Shown here: one piece after another, positions 26,234 through 33,771 of the stretch
How positions within the stretch are numbered: the first letter of the stretch is position 1
Layout: the number at the start of each line of letters is the position of its first letter
Assembly (NCBI RefSeq): GCF_900111245.1
Contig: NZ_FOGO01000003.1
Coordinates: 248,001 to 312,000, forward strand
Length of the DNA: 64,000 nt
Direction: 5' to 3'
From: Streptomyces qinglanensis
GTDB lineage: Bacteria; Actinomycetota; Actinomycetes; Streptomycetales; Streptomycetaceae
Notes under the pieces: generated by a model
What the model was told of the DNA's origin: nothing
Database searches by the model: none
The model's input: only the letters and a program-made list of their open reading frames with translations
Translations under genes and position numbers: made by a program

Positions 26234-28612
26234 TCAGCAGGAGCCGAGGTCCTCCCAGACGCCTCCTCCCCCGCCGGTGCCGGGCTCGTCGCCCTGCGTC
26301 CACCACTTGGCCTTCCAGGTGTGGCCGTCGTGGGAGACCACGTCACCGCCGTGGTAGACGGTGGAGGCCGCCCACGCTTCGCCGGAGCACTCGCCGGGCT
26401 CCCCGGGATCGCCCGGATCGCCGGAGCCGGGTCGGACCACGGTCGTACCGCGCCTCAGGTCCCCGGCGAGCCCGTAGGCCGTGCCGTCGATGGTCACCGT
26501 CCAGTTGGACGGAGTCGAGACGGGCAGGTAGTAGACGAAGTCGAGCGAGATCGAGCCTCCGGGCGGCACGGACTGCCAGCCCGGCACCTTCAGTGCGACG
26601 CGCTGGAAGTCGCCGTCGAGTCCGCCCTTGTTGGGCCCGCTGTGGCCGCTCTTGATCACCTTCGCGCCGAAGCCGGACTGGTCCTTGGCGTTGTCCGGGG
26701 CGGAGGTTCCGTAGTCGAACTGGAACTCGGTGCCGCCGGGCAGCGTGGTCCCGGTGTTGTTGGTGATCGTCAGCTTCGGGCTGATGGGGTAGTTGGAGTC
26801 GCCCAGCGGGAAGTCCCCGAAGGAGACGTCGATGTCGACGGTGTCGGTGGGCAGGTCGGTGCCGGCCCGCCGGGCACCGTACGGCGAGGCGGACTTGAAT
26901 GCGTCGTACATGACGGTCGTGAGCGTGTCGCCGCTCTCGTACTGGCCCTTCTCGCCGTTCCAGCCGTAGTCGCCCGCCAGTTCCCAGACCATCGTGCCGC
27001 CCAGGCCGCGGTCCACCACGTAGTCGGCCTTCGCCGCGACCGACTGCTCGTCCTCGGTGGACAGGAAGACCTTCTTCTTCTCGTTCCACAGCCAGGGCGC
27101 CACGAGCGTCGAGTCGTAGTGCCGGGTGTAGGTGCCCTCCAGGGAGGTGTCGGCCGGGAAGCCGTAGTCGGTCACGTAGTCACCGACGACACCTTTCTCC
27201 AGGTTCTTGGCGTGCCACATCGGGTTCGACCCCGCGGGGGACTCCTCCCCGTTCGCGTCCTTGTCGTGCCACAGGTTGTCGATGCCGACGGCGCCGTCGC
27301 CGCACGTGCTGAGCCCGGACCCGGCGGGGCAGTCGGACGAGGGCGCGGTGCCCCAGAGCCCGTCGGTGCCGCCCTGCACGTTCTTGTGCCCGCGGGTGTA
27401 GTAGGGCAGTCCGATGTTGATGCGGCCCGCGGGCATCGATCCGCGGAAGTAGTGGTACGCCCAGTCGGTGTTCAGATAGCCGATGCCGCCGTACTGCGAG
27501 GTGTTGTAGACCCCGGCGGCGGCAAGTTCGCCGTCCTTCCCGTCGTCGAAGAGCGAGGCGTTGGGACCGACGTACTTGTTCCAGGCGCCGTGCAGGTCGT
27601 AGGACATGATGTTGACGTAGTCCAGGTACTTCTGCATCTGGTACGTCTCCATGCCGCGCAGCAGCCATCCGGAGGCCGGTGCGGCGGCCGTGAGCAGGTA
27701 GTGCCGCCCGTCCTCGGCCCCGGCCCGGTCGAGCTTCTGGCGCAGCGTCTTCATCAGCGCGTCGTAGCCCTTCACCAGGCCCGCGCGCCGCGGGTTGGCC
27801 AGCGACCAGTCCAGCGGGTTGCCCGCGTCCTTCATGCTGGTGGCGTACTCGTAGTCGATGTCGACGCCGTTGAAGCCGTAGGTGCGGACGAAGTCCACCG
27901 CGGAGTCGGCGAACGTCTCGATGCCGGTGCGGTTCACCGAGCCGTCGGAGTTCGTGGCCATCTTGTAGAACCCGCCGGAGGCCACCCGCTCCCCGTCGTC
28001 GCCGAGGTAGCCGCCGCTCTCCGCCCAACCGCCGACGGAGATCATGGTCTTCACGTTCGGGTGCTGCTTCTTGAACTTGTTGAGCAGATTGAAGTGGCCC
28101 TTGTAGGAGTACGCGGGGTCCATCTCGGCTCCCGGGACACCGGGCCAGGTCATCCCGGTGGCCGGGTTGTCCACGCCGTCGGCGCCGACCGAGATCCGGT
28201 CGTCGCCGCCCACGTGCGCGAAGGCGTAGTTGAGGTGGGTGACCTTGTCCCACGGGATGTCGTCGACGAGGTACGCCGGCTTGCCGTCCTTGCCCGTGCG
28301 CCAGCTGCTGAAGTAGCCGATGACGCGGCGCTGATGGTCGCCGCCCATCTTCTCGCGCCCGTTGCCGTCGTAGACCGAGCAGTACGGGACGTCGACGCCC
28401 GGCGTGGCGTACAGGCCGTCGGGACGGCAGGACTCGTCCGCGCCGGCCGGCGCGGACGCGGAGTCGGTACCGGAGGGGGGTGCGGCGTGCGGTGCGGCTG
28501 CCGCCGGGGCGGTGAGACCGCCGAGCAGCAGCGCCGCGGTCGCGGCCGCGACCGCGGAGAGCGCGGCTCTCCCGGGTCTGAGCGGGGTTCTCCCGCGTCT
28601 GGGGGACACCAT
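26234..28612 (-). CDS. Secreted GH18 chitinase with C-terminal chitin-binding domain
   Basis: A protein of 792 residues. It has a signal peptide (about 1-40), a GH18 barrel (about 96-590) with SVGGWAESGG and the catalytic segment FNGVDIDYEY (proton donor E255), a beta-sandwich module (about 620-735), a DPGDPGEPGE linker and a CBM5/12 domain with AKWWTQGDEPG. It degrades chitin outside the cell. The first aspartate of the DxxDxDxE motif is N248 here; D251, D253 and E255 are kept. AGGAGG lies 7-8 bases before ATG 28612. A DasR-like box lies upstream. Confidence 0.93.
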   Translation of the reverse strand: MVSPRRGRTPLRPGRAALSAVAAATAALLLGGLTAPAAAAPHAAPPSGTDSASAPAGADESCRPDGLYATPGVDVPYCSVYDGNGREKMGGDHQRRVIGYFSSWRTGKDGKPAYLVDDIPWDKVTHLNYAFAHVGGDDRISVGADGVDNPATGMTWPGVPGAEMDPAYSYKGHFNLLNKFKKQHPNVKTMISVGGWAESGGYLGDDGERVASGGFYKMATNSDGSVNRTGIETFADSAVDFVRTYGFNGVDIDYEYATSMKDAGNPLDWSLANPRRAGLVKGYDALMKTLRQKLDRAGAEDGRHYLLTAAAPASGWLLRGMETYQMQKYLDYVNIMSYDLHGAWNKYVGPNASLFDDGKDGELAAAGVYNTSQYGGIGYLNTDWAYHYFRGSMPAGRINIGLPYYTRGHKNVQGGTDGLWGTAPSSDCPAGSGLSTCGDGAVGIDNLWHDKDANGEESPAGSNPMWHAKNLEKGVVGDYVTDYGFPADTSLEGTYTRHYDSTLVAPWLWNEKKKVFLSTEDEQSVAAKADYVVDRGLGGTMVWELAGDYGWNGEKGQYESGDTLTTVMYDAFKSASPYGARRAGTDLPTDTVDIDVSFGDFPLGDSNYPISPKLTITNNTGTTLPGGTEFQFDYGTSAPDNAKDQSGFGAKVIKSGHSGPNKGGLDGDFQRVALKVPGWQSVPPGGSISLDFVYYLPVSTPSNWTVTIDGTAYGLAGDLRRGTTVVRPGSGDPGDPGEPGECSGEAWAASTVYHGGDVVSHDGHTWKAKWWTQGDEPGTGGGGGVWEDLGSC

Positions 28613-28707
28613 CTGATTCCTCCTGGGGGGTCGGTGTCGCACCGGGCGGCGGCCCCGCGACGTGCCGCCCCGCGAGGCCGCCACAGATGAAGGTGACGCA
28701 GACCTTA

Positions 28708-28723
28708 AGAGGACTAGACCAGT
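28708..28723 (-). promoter_or_regulatory. DasR-responsive element (dre-like) upstream of the chitinase
   Basis: On the minus strand the 16 bases read ACTGGTCTAGTCCTCT, 13 of 16 matching the DasR consensus ACTGGTCTAGACCAGT from memory. It lies about 96-111 bp before the chitinase ATG. The direct repeat TAGGTC (8-bp period) at 28724-28737 is adjacent. DasR is the GntR-type GlcNAc regulator of Streptomyces chitinases. Confidence 0.65.
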
Positions 28724-28779
28724 AGGTCAATAGGTCTGTACCAAAGAACCGGCCCGTCGGCCCGCCGCCGCCTCCGGCG

Positions 28780-30042
28780 TCACACCGGGAAGGTGACCGG
28801 AAGGCGGTCCAGCCGGGTCTCCCAGGTGGAGGCCGTGTCGGTGAGTTCGGCGGGGTCGACGGCGGGCCGCAGCCCCGGCAGCCGGTGCACCAGTACCTCC
28901 ACCGCCGTCTCGATGATGGCCTGCCCGATGGCCTGCCCCGGGCACTCGTGCGGGCCGCTGCTGAACGCCAGATGGGCCTGGTTGCCGCGGACCGCCGTGC
29001 CGGTGCGGGGCCGGATCTCCGGGTCCAGGTTCCCCGGACCCAGCCCGAGGATCAGCAGGTCGCCCGCCCTGACCTGCTGGCCGCCCAGTTCGCAGTCGGC
29101 GGTGGCGAACCGGCCCGGCAGCACGGCCAGCGGCGGGGAGTTCCACATCATCTCCTCGACGATCGCCGTGACCGTCAACTGCCCGCTCACCAGGTCGGCG
29201 AGATGGGAACTGCTGCCGAGCACCGCCTGCAGCACCCGGGCCAGCAGATTGCTGGTGGTGGTGTGGGCCGCGATGAGCACGAGGCGGAGGTGGTTCTGCA
29301 CCTCGTCGTCGTCCAGGCAGGCGGGGTGCTCGATCAGCCCGGTGGCGAAGTCCGGACCGGGTTCGGCCCGCTTGTGCGCCGTCAGCTCCGCGAGGACCCG
29401 CATGATCCGCTCGTTGTGCTCGACGGCGCCCTCACCGCCCCGCATCATCTGAGCGCAGGACGCGACCAGTTGTTCCCCGTCCGACTCGGGCAGCCCGAAG
29501 AGCCGGGTGAGCACCAGCATGGGAAGGTGTTCGGAGTACTGCGGGACCAGGTCGGCGCGGCCGGTGTGCGCGAAGGCGTCGATCTGCTTGTGCGCGAAGT
29601 GCACGACATGGCGGCGTATCCCGCGGTTGGCGACCGTCGCCATGCTGTCGGTGACCGCGCCGCGCAGCCGCTGATGCGGCTCCCCGTCCTGGGAGAGGCA
29701 GTCGGGGCGCCAGCCCAGCATCGGGATGAGCGGGGACATCTCCTCGATCCGCCCCTCCTGCCAGTCCCGCCATCGTCGCGAGTCCCGGCTGAACTGGCCC
29801 GGGTTGTCCAGCGCCCGCCGGTTCTCCCGGTAGCCGAGCACCAGCCAGGCCCGCACATCCCCCTCCAGCAGGACCGGCGCCACCGGCCCGTACTGCTTGC
29901 GCAGCCGCGAGTAGGTCGCGTACGGGTCGGCCGTGGACTCCGCCGCGTACAGCCTGGTCGCCGCGCCGGTGTGCCCCACCGGGCAGCCGGCGGGCGGGAG
30001 CGGCGCCTCCAGGCGCGTACCGTCGGAGGGCTGGGCGTTCAT
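28780..30042 (-). CDS. cvnE: Conservon P450 CvnE (CYP157-like, lacks ExxR)
   Basis: A P450 of 420 residues. The I-helix is IAAHTTTSN and the heme loop is FSSGPHECPGQ (C367). The K-helix reads VEEMMWNSPP, so the otherwise universal ExxR is E297-M-M-W300. Loss of this arginine is the known trait of the CYP157 family, which is encoded in conservons. The substrate is unknown. The ATG overlaps the cvnD stop (ATGA at 30039-30042), making it the last gene of the cvnABCDE operon. Confidence 0.9.
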   Translation of the reverse strand: MNAQPSDGTRLEAPLPPAGCPVGHTGAATRLYAAESTADPYATYSRLRKQYGPVAPVLLEGDVRAWLVLGYRENRRALDNPGQFSRDSRRWRDWQEGRIEEMSPLIPMLGWRPDCLSQDGEPHQRLRGAVTDSMATVANRGIRRHVVHFAHKQIDAFAHTGRADLVPQYSEHLPMLVLTRLFGLPESDGEQLVASCAQMMRGGEGAVEHNERIMRVLAELTAHKRAEPGPDFATGLIEHPACLDDDEVQNHLRLVLIAAHTTTSNLLARVLQAVLGSSSHLADLVSGQLTVTAIVEEMMWNSPPLAVLPGRFATADCELGGQQVRAGDLLILGLGPGNLDPEIRPRTGTAVRGNQAHLAFSSGPHECPGQAIGQAIIETAVEVLVHRLPGLRPAVDPAELTDTASTWETRLDRLPVTFPV

Positions 30043-30659
30043 CGGGACTCCAATACGGCGGCGGAGCGTTCCTTGACGTGGCGGATGAGCGTGATCAGCA
30101 CATCGCGGCTCGACACCCGGTCGCGTGCGTCGCAGTCGACGATCGGGGTGGCGGGCGAGACGGCCAGGGCCTCCCGCACCTCCTCGGCCGGATGGCGGCG
30201 GGCGTCCGGGAAGACATTGACGGCGATGACGAACGGGACCTCCAGCCGCTCCATCTCCTCGATGGCCCGGAAGCTGGACTGCAACCGCCGGGTGTCCACC
30301 AGGACGACCGCACCGAGCGCACCCTTGAACAGTCCGTTCCACAGGAACCAGAACCGCTCCTGGCCCGGCGTGCCGAACAGGTAGAGCACGAGCTGTTCGT
30401 TCAGGCTGATCCGGCCGAAGTCGAGGCTGACCGTGGTGCTCTTCTTGTCCGCGACGCCGACCAGGTCGTCGACCCCGGCGCTGGCCTGCGTGAGGGTCTC
30501 CTCCGTGGTCAGCGGCACGATGTCGCTCACCGAGCCGACCATGGTCGTCTTCCCCGTGCCGAAGCCGCCGGCGACCATCACCTTGACCGACCGGCTCCCC
30601 TGATTCAGCGCGTCCGCCCGCTGCGGGAACGCCGGCTGGTCAAAGCCGTTGAAGTCCAC
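30039..30659 (-). CDS. cvnD: Conservon small GTPase CvnD
   Basis: A protein of 206 residues. It has a P-loop GGFGTGKTTMV, a switch region TTEETLTQAS, a G3-like FGTPGQERF and an NVF motif in the G4 position, as in the MglA-like conservon GTPases. It is thought to act with CvnA-C at the membrane in a GPCR-like complex. The start is taken as GTG 30659, since GAGGAGGT lies 5 bases upstream; it overlaps cvnC by 20 bp. Confidence 0.9.
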   Translation of the reverse strand: MDFNGFDQPAFPQRADALNQGSRSVKVMVAGGFGTGKTTMVGSVSDIVPLTTEETLTQASAGVDDLVGVADKKSTTVSLDFGRISLNEQLVLYLFGTPGQERFWFLWNGLFKGALGAVVLVDTRRLQSSFRAIEEMERLEVPFVIAVNVFPDARRHPAEEVREALAVSPATPIVDCDARDRVSSRDVLITLIRHVKERSAAVLESR

Positions 30660-31005
30660 TGAGTACCTCCTCGAGAAGCGCGAGGTCGGGGCCGGGGTCA
30701 CCCGTACCTGCGATGGGATCACGGGCTTCCACCCGGCCTGCGCCCAGCAGATCGGCCACCAGCACCGCGAGGATGTTGAAGGGCAGCCGCAGGTGCGCGC
30801 CCAGTTCGGCCACCGACAGCGGGTCGCGGCACCAGCGGAGGATGGCGTCGTGCTCGGGCTGGCCCCCGGGCTCGGGCACGGAGCGGGTGACGAGCAGGGT
30901 GGCCACGTCGAGGGTCGCCGCTCCCCCGGGGGCGCTGCGGCCGCCGGTGAGTACGTAGTAGCGCTCCAGCCCGGACGGGCCCGAGCCCTGCCGCGGCTGG
31001 GTCAT
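30640..31005 (-). CDS. cvnC: Conservon protein CvnC (DUF742)
   Basis: A protein of 121 residues of the DUF742 family. It has an RYYVLTGGRS start, a winged-helix-like centre (HDAILRWCRDPLSVAELGAH and LPFNILAVLVADLL) and a leucine-rich end. It overlaps cvnB (ATGA at 31002-31005) and cvnD. Its exact biochemical role is not known. Confidence 0.9.
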   Translation of the reverse strand: MTQPRQGSGPSGLERYYVLTGGRSAPGGAATLDVATLLVTRSVPEPGGQPEHDAILRWCRDPLSVAELGAHLRLPFNILAVLVADLLGAGRVEARDPIAGTGDPGPDLALLEEVLSGLQRL

Positions 31006-31406
31006 CCAGGCTGCCCCTGCCGCGGCACGGTCCCGAGGAGGTCTCCCATCCTGCGGGCGCAGTCCCTCATCTGGTGCCCGAGCAGCCCCTGGTCGAGCCC
31101 GGACCTGGCGAGCACGCCCAGGTATGTCTCGGTTCCGGCGCGGACGACGAACAGGTGCCCGCCGTCCACTTCGATCCCGGCGAGCCGGAGCTGGCCGTTC
31201 TCCTTGGGGAACTGCTCGGCGACCGGCTGGGCCAGCGACTGCAGTCCCGCGACGATGGCGGCGAACCGGTCGGCGTCGTCCGGGTCGGCGCCGTAGGAGG
31301 TGATGGCCTTTCCGTCGGAGGAGGCCACCAGCGCGAAGCGGATCTCCTGGATGCTCTCCGCCAGCTCGCGGAGCGCCCAGCTCAGGTCGGTCTGGTGCTG
31401 CGTCAT
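31002..31406 (-). CDS. cvnB: Conservon roadblock/LC7 protein CvnB
   Basis: A protein of 134 residues with the roadblock fold: LSWALRELAESIQEIRFALV, then ASSDGKAITSYG and GIEVDGGHLFVVRAGT. Roadblock proteins act as GTPase regulators or scaffolds, here for CvnD. ATG 31406 has GAGGGTGA 8 bases upstream; a GTG at 31418 is an alternative that overlaps the cvnA stop. Confidence 0.9.
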   Translation of the reverse strand: MTQHQTDLSWALRELAESIQEIRFALVASSDGKAITSYGADPDDADRFAAIVAGLQSLAQPVAEQFPKENGQLRLAGIEVDGGHLFVVRAGTETYLGVLARSGLDQGLLGHQMRDCARRMGDLLGTVPRQGQPG

Positions 31407-31410
31407 GTGG

Positions 31411-32961
31411 CTAGTCACCCTCTTGTCGGTCGTCGAGGCGGTCGTGCGTGTCGGGTGCGGAGGCCGGACCGCTGCCGGAGACGAAGGCGGCCAGTCCGGC
31501 GAAGGACTCCTCGGGCGGTACGCCCGGGTCCTCCCCGGCCGGGGTGCGCATGCCGTGGCGGATGCCGGGCCCGTCCGCGGACTGCTTGCTCCGCTTGGGC
31601 AGACCGCCCGGCGTGGTGCCGCTCTGCGGCGGCTCCTCCTCCGGCACCTCGTCCGCCGGCGGGCTCGCCGGGACCGGCTCGGGGCGCCGCCGGGGGATGG
31701 CGGCCCGCACCGAGGACGGGTCGGGGTAGCGGGGCTGGTCGAGGGGCTTGAAGTACTTGTGCGGCACGACCACGACGACGGCGGTTCCGAGCCACGGCGA
31801 GTGGTCGAAGGTGACCGTGATGCCGTACTTGCGCGCGAGGTTGCCCACGACCCGCAGGCCGAGCTGGGCGTCCTCGGCCAGTCCGTCCGGACCCGAGCCG
31901 ACGGCCACCCCGTCCAGCAGCCGCAGCGCCTGGCGCCGCTTCTCCTCCTTGAGCCCGGTCCCGGCGTCCTGGATCTCGATGCCCAGCCCGTTGGGGACTT
32001 CCCGGCCGGACACGATCACCGTCTCGGCCGGGGGCGAGTACCGCGTCGCGTTGTCCATCAGGTGGGCGAGGATCAGCGTGAGGTGGTCGACCAGGCTCCC
32101 GTCGACGCCCAGTTCGGGAAGGCTGCGCAGTTGAACGCGCTTGTACTCCTTGATGCGCGCCATGCCGCCGCGGGCCACGCTGATCAGCGGCTGGTGGGTC
32201 TGCCACTGTCTGCCCGGCCGGTCGGCTCCGCCCAGCACGACGATGCTGGCGGCCAGGCAGTCGGCGGGGCCGATCTCCTGGTCGAGCTGCATCAGATCGC
32301 GCGCCACCGTCGGCAGGTTGCCGTGCACGCCCTGCATCTCGTGCAGCTGGGCCCGGATCTTGCTGGTGTACACCTGCATCCGGCTGCCGATGCTGACCAC
32401 CGACTGGCGGGCCGAGGTGCTGCGGTCGAACTCCTCCTCGATGGCGATCATGGCGGACCGCAGGATCTTCCGGAAGGTGCCGCGGAACTCCTCGGGCACG
32501 TCAGGATCCTCGGCCAGCGGCCGCAGCAGGTCGTCCATCGCCTCGCCCTGGCGCAGCGCGTCGATCGCGGCCGGGAGGAACTCCTCCGGCAGCCGCAGCA
32601 GTTGCACCCGGTGCCGCTCGGTGACGTCGGTCAGGCGCGCCTGCAGGCCCGACAGTTCGGTGGTGTACTTCTCCTCCACCGACGCCAGCCACCGCTCCCA
32701 CTGCTCCTTGTCCCGCATCGCCTGGTCCCGGTGCGTGCCGACCGCGTGGCGGAACCGGCGTTCGCAGTTCAGCAGGCGCTCGACGCACACAGCCGTGGCC
32801 GCGGTGGCCACCGCTCCGGCGATGAGCACCGCCGGCTGCGCCCCGGCCGATCCCGCGACCACCGCGACGGCCGTGGCCACGCATATCGCTACGGGAAGTG
32901 CCCACCACGCATACCAGGCAGCGGGCAGCCGGGCCGCGGGTGGGGTCGTGGCAAGTTCCAT
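31411..32961 (-). CDS. cvnA: Conservon sensor-kinase-like protein CvnA
   Basis: A protein of 516 residues. It has two membrane helices near the N-terminus (about 15-65), a long coiled-coil region, and an HATPase domain with an N-box-like HLMDNATRYSPP and LGLRVVGNLARKYG. A proline-rich tail runs from about 430. No phospho-acceptor histidine box is obvious, as is usual for this group. It heads the leftward cvn operon. ATG 32961 has GAGG 7 bases upstream; a TTG four codons earlier is also open. Confidence 0.9.
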   Translation of the reverse strand: MELATTPPAARLPAAWYAWWALPVAICVATAVAVVAGSAGAQPAVLIAGAVATAATAVCVERLLNCERRFRHAVGTHRDQAMRDKEQWERWLASVEEKYTTELSGLQARLTDVTERHRVQLLRLPEEFLPAAIDALRQGEAMDDLLRPLAEDPDVPEEFRGTFRKILRSAMIAIEEEFDRSTSARQSVVSIGSRMQVYTSKIRAQLHEMQGVHGNLPTVARDLMQLDQEIGPADCLAASIVVLGGADRPGRQWQTHQPLISVARGGMARIKEYKRVQLRSLPELGVDGSLVDHLTLILAHLMDNATRYSPPAETVIVSGREVPNGLGIEIQDAGTGLKEEKRRQALRLLDGVAVGSGPDGLAEDAQLGLRVVGNLARKYGITVTFDHSPWLGTAVVVVVPHKYFKPLDQPRYPDPSSVRAAIPRRRPEPVPASPPADEVPEEEPPQSGTTPGGLPKRSKQSADGPGIRHGMRTPAGEDPGVPPEESFAGLAAFVSGSGPASAPDTHDRLDDRQEGD

Positions 32962-33771
32962 CTGGGTCCTCAACCAATTGCTCGGGCGGGGCGGGTCGGA
33001 AACGCTCTTCGGCGGCCGGATCCGTGACCGGAGGCGGCTCTCGCCGAATGGTCCGCCGACACTTCCGCTTCCTCTCGAAGAGTGGTCCTGAAGCGGTGTG
33101 ACGGCAGGCCACAGCTCCCGGGAGCGCCAACCCGCCGGGAGTCGGGGAGTTTAGCCAGACGCAGGCCCACCTCGCAGGAGATGCCATGTTCCGCCATACA
33201 TCTCGGATTTCCGTTCGAACAGGGTTGCGCGAAATCCGGCTCCCCTCGGCCGCGGCACGTCCGTCCTCGATTCCCGCGGCGGGCGGCGGAAGATCGGCTT
33301 CGACCTGCGGACGGGAACAGTTCGCGGCTGCCCGCCCCCGCGCCGCGGGCGGCGTCGGCGGCACTCCGCCCCGATGGAACGGCCGGGATTGTTCGAACAG
33401 TTCTGCGCGCCAACTTGTTGATGATTCTTGAACCATCTACTCACGTAGGAGTTCATTTTCTGGTCTACTTTGACCGTCCTGGATCAGTCACATGAGCCAG
33501 GCACATACCGCGTACACACCCCGGATGCATCCGACGATTGTGGGGAGACTCTCCTGGCACCGGCAGGACGTCCCGCCGGCCGCGCGGCCCACCCCGCGAA
33601 GCCCGCGACCGTAAGGGCTCTTCTGCCTGCCGACCTGCTTCGGACAGGTCATCGGCGAACATCCGGATCGGCACCCCCACCCGAGGAGTGCACTGAGCCG
33701 GCGCAACCGCGCGCGCGTGTCATGCGCGCAGCACCGCCGTGGGCGACCCCACGAGCAGGAGGGACTCACCG
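32962..33771. other. 810-bp divergent region between cvnA and the TTA gene
   Basis: No gene is seen. The sequence is AT-richer than average, notably 33411-33490. A motif GTTCGAACAG-N3-TGCGCG occurs twice in the same orientation at 33213-33231 and 33391-33409. It must contain promoters for the conservon and for the gene at 33772. Confidence 0.55.
33213..33409 (+). promoter_or_regulatory. Pair of GTTCGAAC-containing direct repeats
   Basis: Copies at 33213-33231 and 33391-33409 share GTTCGAACAG-N3-TGCGCG. The core GTTCGAAC is palindromic. They lie upstream of the gene at 33772 and of the conservon, so either could be the target. The regulator is unknown. Confidence 0.45.
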
